In this document: positions 44,642-52,974 of the stretch, in pieces
How the letters are laid out: every line of letters starts with the position of its first letter
Position numbering within the stretch: the stretch's first letter is position 1
Source of the DNA: UBA2040 sp002384725
GTDB lineage: Bacteria > Bacteroidota > Bacteroidia > Flavobacteriales_D > Crocinitomicaceae
NCBI GenBank assembly: GCA_963926475.1
Contig: CAWUXE010000004.1
Span: 20,491 to 84,490, forward strand
Reading direction: 5' to 3'
DNA: 64,000 nucleotides
Made by a program: the position numbers and the translations under genes
Notes under the pieces: model-generated
Databases searched by the model: none
Told to the model about the DNA's origin: nothing
Seen by the model: the letters and a program-made list of their open reading frames with translations, nothing else

Positions 44642-45097
44642 TTAAAAATGGGATTCCTTTCGGGAAAAGCACGATGTCAATTGTCTGTTAATCAATAGTT
44701 TTTGTGTTCGACTATTATTCGAAGATGTCATTCGAATAAAATAAACACCATTAACAAGGCGAGAAACATCGATTTTACTACTCGAATTGAAATCTAAACT
44801 ATTTATGACGATTACCTTCTGACCGTTTGTATTCAAAACGCAAATCTCCACTTTATCGTCTGGAAATCCATCGAATCGTAGTTCAATAGAATTATGCGCA
44901 GGGTTGGAGGTATTCGAAAAACTCTAAGTAGAAGGAATTGAAAAATAATTAACGTAAAGGACAGTCGCCTTTGCTTGAACATCTGTTGGTTTATTTTGAA
45001 ATAAGTCATCAGAGTACATACGATTTTCTTTTTCTGTTTTTTGTGCATACGAAACCCTAGCCAGAAACAAAAAGCAACGATTCAAAAGCAGACGCAT
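44642..45097 (-). pseudogene. Short type IX cargo interrupted by an in-frame amber codon
   Basis: One frame of 151 codons from the ATG at 45097: signal-like MRLLLNRCFLFLARVSYAQ, then a short segment ending SIPST. A TAG stop (44926-44924, codon 58) interrupts it. The frame continues as SFSNTSNPAHNSIELRFDGF and a normal type A sorting domain (VEICVLNTNGQKVIVINSLD, RLVNGVYFIRMTSSNNSRTQ). Reading frame is intact except for this stop. The mature part is only about 40 residues before the sorting domain, so an earlier internal deletion is also likely. Lies downstream of the VWA gene on the same strand. Confidence 0.8.
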
Positions 45098-45174
45098 GTT
45101 CTATAAATTTTACTCAAAAATAGGGAAAGCGTAAGAAGTCATCAAAAGTTCTTATTCTGTGGGAGTGTTAGAAC

Positions 45175-46587
45175 CTAAAATCGAAAACTAATCAAGCGTA
45201 TTTCTTGTTTCAGATTGTTCTTTGCGTCTGCCAATTTATGAATCGGAACGTAGCGTCCACCTCCTTTTTCTGCAGCTTCGGTCATTTCAATGGCATCTTT
45301 TTCTTTGTTCTTGACACCTACAATGGACAAATTAATTCCTTTTTTCTTAAACCGTTTTACATAACGTAAATAATCATCTGAATTTCGGTTGAAAGCTCCA
45401 TCTGTAATAACAATTATATGATTTACTCCACCTTCGATGAAGCCTTTTTTATTTTGTTTGTATCCCAATTTTATACCTGCTCCACCAGCCGTCATGCCCG
45501 ATGCTTTCAGTTTTTCTACCGTCTCCGTTGCTTTTGTTTTATCATTACCAGGCGTTGGTTTTAATATAACTCGTGCGTCATTGGCATAGGTCACCAAAGA
45601 AATTTCATCCTGCGGACGGAGCATGGCAACCATGTCATACAGGGCAAACTTCATTAATTCTATCTTGTCGGCTTGCCGCATTGAAGAGGAAACATCCAAT
45701 ACAAATGTCACATTAACTGGTTTGAAATTGTCGTCTGAAAAATCTTTTGGATCTAGTTTTGATAACTCAACTGGCGCTTCTTTGGGTAAAATTATTTCTT
45801 TTTCGAGTTCCTCTTCCAATTCCACAATTGGCTCCTCAATCACAATCGGTTCTTGAACAATGGAATCTTCAACTGCGACGATTGGTTCATCGATAATCAC
45901 TGATTCCGTCATATCTTTTTCCAATTCCATCACGACATAATCGCGTTGAAAATTAATATACGTGCCTAATTCGGTTGGATAATAACCTTCATGTTTTGCG
46001 TAGAAATAAGAATAACCCAAGGGAACTTTTTCGATTATTTTTCCATCTTTTTTAGTTCGGTACGTATCGATTGTTTTTCCATTTTGAATTAGAGTAACGT
46101 ACGATTTGCCCAAAGGCTCTTTCGTATCTTTATCGATGGTAACGACAGTGAGTAAAAAAGCCGTCAGATCTTCACCTGCACCCCACTGAACAAAGGATGG
46201 ACAATTTTGATATGCTGTAAAATTGTCTTTCGGTTCGTCCATCAAGTTACCAGACAAAGTAATTTGTCGTGCTTCATTTTTATCGCTTGTAAAAACGTCA
46301 ATTTCGTATTTGAACTTGCCTTTCTTTTTGGGATTCACTTGAAATCGAACCACGATGCTGCTGTCCTTTTCCATGAATTGACCGGTCACGATATAAATGA
46401 CGTCATTCGGTTTTTTAACGCTCAGCATATATTCCTTTTTTGCTCCATTGTTGGTAATGATCAAATCAACAAATCGGTCGGAATAAGCTTCCAAATCAAC
46501 AAAATCGTGGGACCTAAAATTGAACGTAGTTTGCCCAAACCCGAAGGTGGACGAAGCCATCAAAAAAAGGAGTAAGAGGTTCTTCAT
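45175..46587 (-). CDS. Exported VWA-domain protein
   Basis: 470 residues. Signal peptide (about 1-19, MKNLLLLFLMASSTFGFGQ), an N-terminal beta-rich region (to about 230) and a strongly acidic proline/valine/glutamate linker (about 232-285). A von Willebrand A domain (about 292-460) has an intact MIDAS: VTFVLDVSSSMRQADKIEL, MTAGGAGIKLG and VITDGAFNRNSDDYL. It likely binds a partner protein through a divalent metal. Third gene of the HMA lipoprotein-esterase-VWA group (36-base gap). Confidence 0.85.
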   Translation of the reverse strand: MKNLLLLFLMASSTFGFGQTTFNFRSHDFVDLEAYSDRFVDLIITNNGAKKEYMLSVKKPNDVIYIVTGQFMEKDSSIVVRFQVNPKKKGKFKYEIDVFTSDKNEARQITLSGNLMDEPKDNFTAYQNCPSFVQWGAGEDLTAFLLTVVTIDKDTKEPLGKSYVTLIQNGKTIDTYRTKKDGKIIEKVPLGYSYFYAKHEGYYPTELGTYINFQRDYVVMELEKDMTESVIIDEPIVAVEDSIVQEPIVIEEPIVELEEELEKEIILPKEAPVELSKLDPKDFSDDNFKPVNVTFVLDVSSSMRQADKIELMKFALYDMVAMLRPQDEISLVTYANDARVILKPTPGNDKTKATETVEKLKASGMTAGGAGIKLGYKQNKKGFIEGGVNHIIVITDGAFNRNSDDYLRYVKRFKKKGINLSIVGVKNKEKDAIEMTEAAEKGGGRYVPIHKLADAKNNLKQEIRLISFRF

Positions 46588-46623
46588 GATATGAGGATAA
46601 CAAATTCTCTGCCGAAATATTGT

Positions 46624-47385
46624 CTATCGCAAGCAAAAGGACAAAACAGCCTCAATAAATTCTTCAGGGGCTTCGGCGTGCACCCAATGCCCCGCATTTT
46701 CGACGCTCACAAAATGAGAATCTGAAAATTGGTTTTCTAAATCAGGAATATCTTCACCTAAAATGTAATCCGACATCATTCCACGGATGAATAAAGTGGG
46801 AATTAGAACCTCATTTGAAGGAAGTCCTTGCAAAATAGCCGGCATTTCTTGTTCTAACACTGGAATATTCATTCGCCACGCCAATTTTCCTTTTTGAGCC
46901 CAATACAGATTTTTCAGCAGAAATTGTCGTACACCGTTTGATTCGATATATTTCGCCATAGCTTCTTCAGCTTCAGAACGACTATGTATTACGCTTAAAT
47001 CAATGGCATGAAGGCCAGCCAAAATTTGTTCATGATGAGAAGGATAGGTTTTCGTTCCAATGTCCACCACAATCAATTTCTCCAAATAATCGGGATAATT
47101 CTGAGCAAACTTCATAGCGGTTTTACCACCCATGGAATGACCAAGAAGTATCACTTCCTCTAGATTTAATTCATCAAAAAGTTCCTTTAAATCTTCGGCC
47201 ATCAAATCGTAGCTTATTTCATAGCTCCAATCACTATGTCCATGGTTGCGCTGATCAACGAGAATAACTTGATAATATTCGGCTAGTTTTTTGGCGTGTG
47301 TTTGCCAATTGTCGGAATAACCAAAAAGGCCATGCAAGATGACCATGGGTTTTCCTTCTCCTAAAATTCGGTGGTGTAATTTCAA
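46624..47385 (-). CDS. Alpha/beta-hydrolase (YbfF-like esterase)
   Basis: 253 residues of the alpha/beta-hydrolase fold: VILHGLFGYSDNWQTHAKKL (about 14-33), LVDQRNHGHSDW, nucleophile elbow LLGHSMGGKTAMKFAQNYPD (about 90-109) and catalytic histidine in ENAGHWVHAEAPEEF near 230. No signal peptide, so cytoplasmic. The QRNHGxS motif resembles YbfF-type esterases. It follows the HMA lipoprotein gene by 9 bases and precedes the VWA gene by 36. Confidence 0.88.
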   Translation of the reverse strand: MKLHHRILGEGKPMVILHGLFGYSDNWQTHAKKLAEYYQVILVDQRNHGHSDWSYEISYDLMAEDLKELFDELNLEEVILLGHSMGGKTAMKFAQNYPDYLEKLIVVDIGTKTYPSHHEQILAGLHAIDLSVIHSRSEAEEAMAKYIESNGVRQFLLKNLYWAQKGKLAWRMNIPVLEQEMPAILQGLPSNEVLIPTLFIRGMMSDYILGEDIPDLENQFSDSHFVSVENAGHWVHAEAPEEFIEAVLSFCLR

Positions 47386-47394
47386 TTCCCTCGA

Positions 47395-47826
47395 TTACGA
47401 CTTTGTATCCTCTATAACTGGTGCAGGTAAGTCTTTAATTGTCGCCTTCATATTGATTGAGATATCGTGTTCGTCTGATTTGCCAACTTTGAATTGACCT
47501 TCGTTCATTTTCGTCACGATTTTAATCAATTCTTTTGCCGTCGTTTTCTTTTGGTCGTAGGATACCGTTACAATGTTGGTTCTGCGGTCATCTTCAAAAT
47601 CAAACTCACATTTTTCAACCGCGTTCGTTTCAGACAATTCTTGACGAATGCTTCCACCGCACATCATTTCGCATGACATTCCCTGAATTTCGAACGTGAG
47701 CATTTTATTTGCAACCACTTTCTCTTTCGGAGTTTGAACTTTAGCATCTGTATTTTGAGCCGTTTTTACTTGATCACAAGCGAAAACAAGAAAGCTTAAA
47801 AAGAAAAGTGAAATAAGAATTTTCAT
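47395..47826 (-). CDS. Lipoprotein with heavy-metal-associated-like domain
   Basis: 143 residues. Lipoprotein signal MKILISLFFLSFLVFACDQV (cysteine at 17), a polar linker, then an HMA-fold domain (about 45-115) starting MLTFEIQGMSCEMMCGGSIR. The usual metal motif GMxCxxC is here GMSCEMMCGG, with three residues between the cysteines, so copper binding is uncertain. The C-terminal 30 residues are unstructured-looking. First gene of a three-gene minus-strand group. Divergent from engB. Confidence 0.75.
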   Translation of the reverse strand: MKILISLFFLSFLVFACDQVKTAQNTDAKVQTPKEKVVANKMLTFEIQGMSCEMMCGGSIRQELSETNAVEKCEFDFEDDRRTNIVTVSYDQKKTTAKELIKIVTKMNEGQFKVGKSDEHDISINMKATIKDLPAPVIEDTKS

Positions 47827-47926
47827 AACATGGATATTTCTAATTACAAAGATAATAAGAAAGCTGCTTTTTGAAACGTAAAAACAGTAGGATTATTGAA
47901 ATCCTCACGACATTCTTTTCCTTTTG

Positions 47927-47934
47927 TACCTTTG
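47927..47934 (+). promoter_or_regulatory. -7 box of the engB promoter
   Basis: TACCTTTG fits TAnnTTTG and gives a leader of about 16 bases to the ATG at 47954. No good TTG element at the expected distance, so only the -7 box supports it. Confidence 0.4.
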
Positions 47935-47953
47935 CCGAAAGAATTGTATAAAA

Positions 47954-48550
47954 ATGAAAATCAAAGAAGCCGTTTTCGTTATATCGAACAGTGAGTTTAG
48001 CAAATGTCCGAAAGACGGAAAGGCAGAGTACGCTTTTATTGGCCGCTCTAACGTAGGGAAATCTTCCTTGATAAATATGTTGACCGACAATAAAAAATTG
48101 GCGAAAACATCTGGAAGACCCGGAAAGACACAGCTTATCAATCATTTTTTGATCAACGATGATTGGTATATCGTCGATTTACCTGGATATGGTTATGCCA
48201 AAGCATCTAAAACTTCACGTCGAGAATGGGAAAAATTTATCGTGGATTATTTGACAAAAAGCGAACAATTATTGAACGTTTTTGTCCTACTTGATTCGCG
48301 ATTGGAACCTCAAAAAATTGACATTGAATTCATGAATTGGTGTGGGGAGAAGGAAATTCCTTTTTCGATGGTTTTCACTAAAATCGATAAATTATCCAGT
48401 TCAGTTCTTCAGAAAAACTTAGCGAAATACAAAAAAGAAATGTTGAAATCTTGGGATGCCCTACCCCCTGTTTTCACGACTTCTAGCAGCTCAGCATTTG
48501 GAAAAGAACGTATTTTAAATTACATAGGAGAGATCAATCTAACCCGATAA
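47954..48550 (+). CDS. engB: Ribosome biogenesis GTPase EngB/YsxC
   Basis: YihA-type GTPase needed for 50S assembly. I start at the ATG at 47954 (MKIKEAVFVISNSEFSKCPK, 198 residues); an ATG at 47924 lies before the promoter box and adds 10 unlikely residues. G1 FIGRSNVGKSSLINML (about 28-43), G2/G3 GRPGKTQLINHF then VDLPGYGYAKAS, and G4 FTKIDKLSS (about 138-146). Typical length. Divergently placed from the HMA lipoprotein gene. Confidence 0.94.
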   Translation: MKIKEAVFVISNSEFSKCPKDGKAEYAFIGRSNVGKSSLINMLTDNKKLAKTSGRPGKTQLINHFLINDDWYIVDLPGYGYAKASKTSRREWEKFIVDYLTKSEQLLNVFVLLDSRLEPQKIDIEFMNWCGEKEIPFSMVFTKIDKLSSSVLQKNLAKYKKEMLKSWDALPPVFTTSSSSAFGKERILNYIGEINLTR

Positions 48551-48600
48551 TCTTCAAAAAGTTAAAAAGTTCTAAGCAAAGTATTTCGCGTGTTATATTA

Positions 48601-48632
48601 TTTGTTTACGTACTGAAAAAGTTGTATCCTTG
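48601..48632 (+). promoter_or_regulatory. Promoter of the charged secreted protein gene
   Basis: TTTG (48601-48604), a 20-base spacer and TATCCTTG (48625-48632) resemble TTTG-N19-TAnnTTTG with one mismatch. Predicted leader about 18 bases. Confidence 0.5.
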
Positions 48633-48653
48633 TTTGTTTAAAAAAATAGAATA

Positions 48654-49019
48654 ATGAAAAAATTAGGAATAGTTATCTGCGCAGTTTTACTTTCTTCAGC
48701 TGTATTTTCTCAAGTTGAAAAAGAAGTGAATACCGAAAACGAGCCGAAAGTTGAAAAACAGATGGAGGTTGAAAAACAGATAAAAGTTACTGAAGAAAAT
48801 GGTGTGACTCGCCTAGAGGAAACAACCATTGAAAAAGGAGTTACGCGGCACGAAGTATACGAAGGTGCTGCAGCTGAAAAGCGCATGGCTGAATTGAAAA
48901 AAGAAGAAGCGAAACAGGCGGGTTCAATCAAACGTATTGAAACTCGTAAGAAAATTGAAGTAGAAGAGCAGGAAGAAAAAGCTCCAGCAAAACCAATTAA
49001 AGAAGAAATAATGGACTAA
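48654..49019 (+). CDS. Small secreted highly charged protein
   Basis: 121 residues: signal peptide MKKLGIVICAVLLSSAVFSQ, then a mature part made almost only of E, K, V, T and R. It includes the near-repeat KVEKQMEVEKQIKVTEENGV and the two copies of NGVTRLEETTIEKGVTR. This looks like a helical or disordered periplasmic protein. No known family is apparent. Own promoter and own terminator. Confidence 0.65.
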   Translation: MKKLGIVICAVLLSSAVFSQVEKEVNTENEPKVEKQMEVEKQIKVTEENGVTRLEETTIEKGVTRHEVYEGAAAEKRMAELKKEEAKQAGSIKRIETRKKIEVEEQEEKAPAKPIKEEIMD

Positions 49020-49040
49020 GTCGTTCACAAACTATATTTG

Positions 49041-49077
49041 AATCCCGTTTTGGTCATACCGAGACGGGATTTCTTTT
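49041..49077 (+). terminator. Terminator after the charged secreted protein gene
   Basis: AATCCCGT (49041-49048) pairs with ACGGGATT (49064-49071), followed by a T-rich tail (CTTTT). Confidence 0.75.
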
Positions 49078-49083
49078 GCAACG

Positions 49084-49166
49084 AATTTTTCTGAATATAC
49101 ATTTTTTTTGCAACGAATTGCACTACCGCGAAGCAGCAACGAAGTTAATTTTCACGAATGGTAGTG
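49084..49166. repeat. Degenerate intergenic repeat with TTGCAACGAAT motifs
   Basis: The motif GCAACGAATT occurs twice (first copy ends near 49085, second at 49110-49119). CACTACC (49121-49127) and GGTAGTG (49160-49166) form an inverted repeat around CAGCAACGAAG and TTCACGAAT. The words are like those near 25364-25416, so this is probably an intergenic repeat relic. No gene fits here. Boundaries are approximate. Confidence 0.35.
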
Positions 49167-49277
49167 TCGAATATGTCGTGTGCCGAAAACATAACCAGAT
49201 TAGTGAAAATGCTTGTGATTCGTAGCTAGAACTAACCCGGCACTCTATGAATTTCGTGTAATCTACAACAAGCACGA

Positions 49278-49307
49278 TTGTCAATTCTCAATTTCGCATT
49301 ACCTTTG
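49278..49307 (+). promoter_or_regulatory. Promoter of glyS, close to leaderless
   Basis: TTG (49278-49280), a 19-base spacer and TACCTTTG (49300-49307) match the consensus exactly. The box ends 4 bases before the glyS ATG at 49312, so the transcript should begin at or within a base or two of the start codon. Confidence 0.7.
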
Positions 49308-49311
49308 CCAC

Positions 49312-50847
49312 ATGGAACAGAAAGACGAGCTATTAAAAGAAGTGATATCGCATGCAAAAGAGTATGGATTTGTATTTCCTTCTTCGGAGATTTATGATGG
49401 ATTGAGTGCTACATATGACTATGGTCAACTGGGTGCTGAATTGAAAAACAACATCAAAAATTACTGGTGGACGTCTATGGTTCAAATGAACGAAAATATC
49501 GTTGGTTTGGATGCTTCTATTTTCATGCACCCCGAAACCTGGAAAGCTTCAGGCCACGTGGATGCATTTAACGACCCGCTGATTGACAACAAAGATTCTA
49601 AGAAAAGATATCGTGCTGATGTTTTAATTGAAGACCATATTGAAAAAATTCGTCAGAAAATTAATAAAGAAGTTGCAAAAGGATTGAAGCGTTTTGGAGA
49701 TGATTTTAACGAATCTGAATTCCGTGCGACGAATCCAAATGTATTGCGAAATGAAACGAAGATTACCGAAATCGAGGATCGTATGCGCACCACTTTGGAG
49801 AACGAAGATTTGGAAGGCGTTAAAAAACTAATCGAATATTTAGAGATTACTTGTCCTGTTTCAGGTTCCAAAAACTGGACAGAAGTTCGTCAATTCAACT
49901 TGATGTTCTCGACGGAGATGGGTTCAGTTGCTGGTGATGCATCGACGATTTATTTACGCCCAGAAACAGCTCAGGGAATTTTTGTGAATTTCTTGAATGT
50001 GCAGAAAACAGGACGAATGAAAATACCATTTGGGATTGCTCAAATTGGTAAAGCGTTTAGAAACGAAATTATCGCGCGACAGTTTATTTTCCGCATGCGT
50101 GAATTCGAACAAATGGAAATGCAATTTTTCGTTCGTCCAGGAGAGGAAATGAAATGGTACGAGTACTGGAAAGATTACCGAATCAAATGGCACAAAGCAC
50201 TTGGTTTAGGAGATGACAATTACCGTTTTCACGATCATATTAAACTAGCGCATTATGCAAACGCGGCTGCTGATATCGAATTCAACTTCCCAATGGGATT
50301 CAAGGAATTGGAAGGTATTCACTCGCGTACCGATTTCGATTTAAAACAACACGAAAAGCATTCGGGTAAAAAACTACAATATTTCGATCCAGAATTAAAT
50401 AAAAATTACACTCCTTATGTCGTTGAAACTTCGATAGGATTGGACAGAATGTTCTTGGCTGTTTTGAGTTCGTCGTTGAAAAAAGAAGTGTTGGAAGACG
50501 GGTCTGATAGAACTATTTTAAAATTACCGGCTGCACTTGCACCTTACAAAGTAGCGATTATGCCATTGACGAAAAAAGATGGATTGCCTGAAAAAGCAAG
50601 AGCTATTTTTGATGGTTTGAAATATGAGTTCAATTGTCAATACGATGAAAAAGATTCACCTGGGAAACGATACAGACGACAAGATGCAATTGGGACACCA
50701 TACTGTGTAATGGTGGATCATGAAACATTGGAAAACGATACTGTGACAGTTCGTGATATCGATACGATGGAGCAAATCCGCGTGAAAATTTCAGAATTGG
50801 ATGCGATTATTCGGGAGAAAGTTTCGATGAAGAAGTTGATAGCGTAA
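49312..50847 (+). CDS. glyS: Glycine-tRNA ligase (dimeric type)
   Basis: Class II synthetase charging tRNA-Gly, the single-chain alpha-2 type. It has 511 residues: motif 1 region GFVFPSSEIYDGLSATYDYG (about 19-38), STIYLRPETAQGIFVNF (about 214-230), motif 2 FRNEIIARQFIFRMREFEQM (about 254-273) with EFEQMEMQFF, motif 3 VETSIGLDRMFLAVLSS (about 373-389), and an anticodon-binding C-terminal domain (about 410 onward). Length is in line with Bacteroidota enzymes. It overlaps the 3' end of the frameshifted gene on the opposite strand. Confidence 0.96.
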   Translation: MEQKDELLKEVISHAKEYGFVFPSSEIYDGLSATYDYGQLGAELKNNIKNYWWTSMVQMNENIVGLDASIFMHPETWKASGHVDAFNDPLIDNKDSKKRYRADVLIEDHIEKIRQKINKEVAKGLKRFGDDFNESEFRATNPNVLRNETKITEIEDRMRTTLENEDLEGVKKLIEYLEITCPVSGSKNWTEVRQFNLMFSTEMGSVAGDASTIYLRPETAQGIFVNFLNVQKTGRMKIPFGIAQIGKAFRNEIIARQFIFRMREFEQMEMQFFVRPGEEMKWYEYWKDYRIKWHKALGLGDDNYRFHDHIKLAHYANAAADIEFNFPMGFKELEGIHSRTDFDLKQHEKHSGKKLQYFDPELNKNYTPYVVETSIGLDRMFLAVLSSSLKKEVLEDGSDRTILKLPAALAPYKVAIMPLTKKDGLPEKARAIFDGLKYEFNCQYDEKDSPGKRYRRQDAIGTPYCVMVDHETLENDTVTVRDIDTMEQIRVKISELDAIIREKVSMKKLIA

Positions 50848-51240
50848 AAAGGGCTTTTTTCTCCTTTTTCGTTGAGATTTCTTCCTCGACCAATTCCTTT
50901 TCTTTCTTCCCTTTTGATTTTTTGACTTTTTTAGGCGTTTTAAGATCTTCTGACTCCGCAATTACATCTGGTAAGTCTTTTTTGCAATCCATAGTTTTAT
51001 CGGTGTATTTATAGAAAAGATTGGTATAAGGAGAATCGAAACGGAAGAAAGTAATATCCGCAAAATTGATCTCAACAGATTTTTTTCATCAAACTCTCCA
51101 GCTGAATTGAAATAAGTAATCTTTATTTTATCAATATGTCTAGCGGTTTCGGTTGGACTTAAATCTTCTTGCCCTTCTGCATCACCAATATACGCCTTAT
51201 CGAAATTCGTTTTTTGGATATATTTGTCTAATTTCTTCAT
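50807..51240 (-). pseudogene. Small protein gene frameshifted in an A7 run
   Basis: Two overlapping frames join into one sensible protein. The first part MKKLDKYIQKTNFDKAYIGD ... DIDKIKITYFNSAGEFDEK is followed, after adding one A to a run of seven (plus-strand T7 at 51080-51086), by KSVEINFADITFFRFDSPYT and a lysine/glutamate-rich tail. Total length 434 bases is one short of a whole number of codons. It could be a recent pseudogene, a phase-variable gene, a slippage-expressed gene or a sequencing error. Unknown function; no signal peptide. Its 3' end overlaps glyS by 41 bases. Confidence 0.75.
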
Positions 51241-51344
51241 TAACGTAATGACTTACGTTGTAAAGATAGGTATCGCACATATAGCTAGGAAAACGAGTAG
51301 CAAACTTCTCCACAATGTATCGGCCGAATGTGAACACTTACGTT

Positions 51345-52229
51345 CTACTTTTTCCGAAAAGCCTCTATTTGCTGCTCTAAAAACCCTTGCGGAAAGTTTT
51401 CTACGTCCTCAAATCCCAGTTCAATATCACGTCCATCAAACGGTTCGTAATTCGTTCCAAAGAGATAATCCCAAATACTGAGCGTGATGGCAAAGTTCAT
51501 ACCTTTCGAGTGTGTATCCGGAATATCTTTAGCGTGATGCCATATGTGGAATCTTTGGGAATTAAAAAGATACTTTAAAGGTCCGTAATTCCATTTGAAG
51601 TTCGCGTGATTCAAATGGCCAATTAAAGTTGTAGCTGCATAAATCCACGCAATGTTTGGAAGACTTACCTTGAGCAAATACGAAAGCATAACAAACAAAG
51701 CAATTCGATAAAAAATGTTCTCCATAAAATGATATCGTAAATGTGCGGCAAACCCCATTTCTTGAACTGAATGATGAACGCGGTGGAATTTCCACATCCA
51801 CGGAATTCGGTGAAGTGCGTTGTGCACCGACCATTGCACCAAATCATAAATCAAAAAGAAACCAAGTACTCTGGCCCATTGTGGCATTCCAGACATAAAG
51901 TCGAAAACACCTGATGTCGGCAAACCAACTCCCGTCATCAACTCGGAGAAAAGCCGCTGTGTCGTGCTTGATAGAGCTGCGAAAATCAACAAATTGAAAA
52001 AGAAATAATTGAAAAACATATAAAATGCATCCAACCAAAAATCTTTACGAATGATTTTCTGTTTTTCTCGCCACGGCCAAACAATTTCTAGAGACCAAAC
52101 AAAAAGCGAAACTGCTATGAGAAAATAAAACGGATTGAGCATTCCATTCTGGATAGGATCCACCAATAGGTCAATAAAATAATTTGAATAACCCGCATAG
52201 GCTCTTGATATGGTATCCCAGATTTTCAT
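51345..52229 (-). CDS. Sterol desaturase / fatty-acid hydroxylase family protein
   Basis: 294-residue membrane enzyme of the di-iron family. Three histidine clusters are present: HNALHRIPWMW (about 137-147), FHRVHHSVQEMG (about 149-160), and HLNHANF plus FHIWHHAKDIPDTHSKGMNF (about 205-253). Hydrophobic segments lie near residues 33-52, 70-90 and 115-132. It probably hydroxylates or desaturates a lipid such as a carotenoid, sphingolipid or fatty acid; the substrate cannot be told. No clear operon partners. Confidence 0.87.
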   Translation of the reverse strand: MKIWDTISRAYAGYSNYFIDLLVDPIQNGMLNPFYFLIAVSLFVWSLEIVWPWREKQKIIRKDFWLDAFYMFFNYFFFNLLIFAALSSTTQRLFSELMTGVGLPTSGVFDFMSGMPQWARVLGFFLIYDLVQWSVHNALHRIPWMWKFHRVHHSVQEMGFAAHLRYHFMENIFYRIALFVMLSYLLKVSLPNIAWIYAATTLIGHLNHANFKWNYGPLKYLFNSQRFHIWHHAKDIPDTHSKGMNFAITLSIWDYLFGTNYEPFDGRDIELGFEDVENFPQGFLEQQIEAFRKK

Positions 52230-52289
52230 TTCTTTAATTTGAGCAAATTTGGCAGTTTTCCTTACTATTTTTGGTAACCCAAGTTACTT

Positions 52290-52666
52290 TTATTTTTTCC
52301 TTATTACAAATCTTTCGCCTTTTGTGTTTGCACTAAAACTAGAAGCATAATAACAGGTGGCCCTCGCAGGCCTTAATTGCAGTGACCCTTTAACCGTGAT
52401 TTTTAAATCGTATTCATATGTGTAGGTTCCCTTTCTTAAATTTTCAATAAAAAAGTCTGTTTTGTTGTCTCTGTTCGATTGATAATAATATCCGTTTTGG
52501 TAGCGATAACCAGACAAAACCTGCGTTGGTTTTCAGCAATCAATTCATCGATTTCCGAAAAATCCGTTTTTTCATAGTTTAAAGTTCGATCCATGTCGAG
52601 ATAGTTTTGACCGAAAGCCAAATTAACACCAAAAACTATACTTAAAAAAAGTAAAATCTTTATCAT
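52290..52666 (-). pseudogene. Frameshifted exported fragment with alpha-2-macroglobulin C-terminal domain
   Basis: A signal peptide and short linker (MIKILLFLSIVFGVNLAFGQ to about IDELIAENQ) lie in one frame. The adjacent frame continues as QVLSGYRYQNGYYYQSNRDN, KTDFFIENLRKGTYTYEYDL and a tail rich in YASSF. The latter has the form of the last (MG10-type) domain of bacterial alpha-2-macroglobulins. One missing base near 52520-52530 joins them (377 bases, one short of whole codons). Start overlaps the upstream membrane protein by 4 bases (ATGA). Either a relic of a large A2M or a decayed small gene. Confidence 0.7.
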
Positions 52667-52974
52667 GATTTATCTTTTGTAGTGCGATTCAAATGAATGC
52701 GATAGGCTATTAAACCGGGAATACCGACCAACATAATTCCCGCTAATAAATAGCCCGTTGGAAGTAAACGGAAAGATTTAACGACGTCCATATCCTTCGG
52801 GTCGTAACCTATTCCAATAAAATAACCCAAGCTCAAAGGCCTTTTTTCTAAGAAATAAACCAACCCTTTTTTATACTCCACCTCTCCGTCAAACAGGTTT
52901 ATGGCAACAGGAGAAAGAAAAAGTATTGCGGCGATTATTGCGAACGAAAGAAGAAAAATATAAATCGGTTTCAT
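52663..52974 (-). CDS. Small membrane protein of unknown function
   Basis: 103 residues with two hydrophobic segments (MKPIYIFLLSFAIIAAILFL at the start and LLPTGYLLAGIMLVGIPGLI near 70-89). About 50 exposed residues lie between them (NLFDGEVEYKKGLVYFLEKR). No family recognised. The stop overlaps the start of the A2M-like fragment by 4 bases (ATGA), so the two were cotranslated. Confidence 0.6.
   Translation of the reverse strand: MKPIYIFLLSFAIIAAILFLSPVAINLFDGEVEYKKGLVYFLEKRPLSLGYFIGIGYDPKDMDVVKSFRLLPTGYLLAGIMLVGIPGLIAYRIHLNRTTKDKS

Noticed and set aside
44833..45048. Separate 71-codon open frame near the amber-interrupted type IX cargo
   Set aside because: It is another frame of the same region; the signal peptide and sorting domain lie in the frame from 45097.
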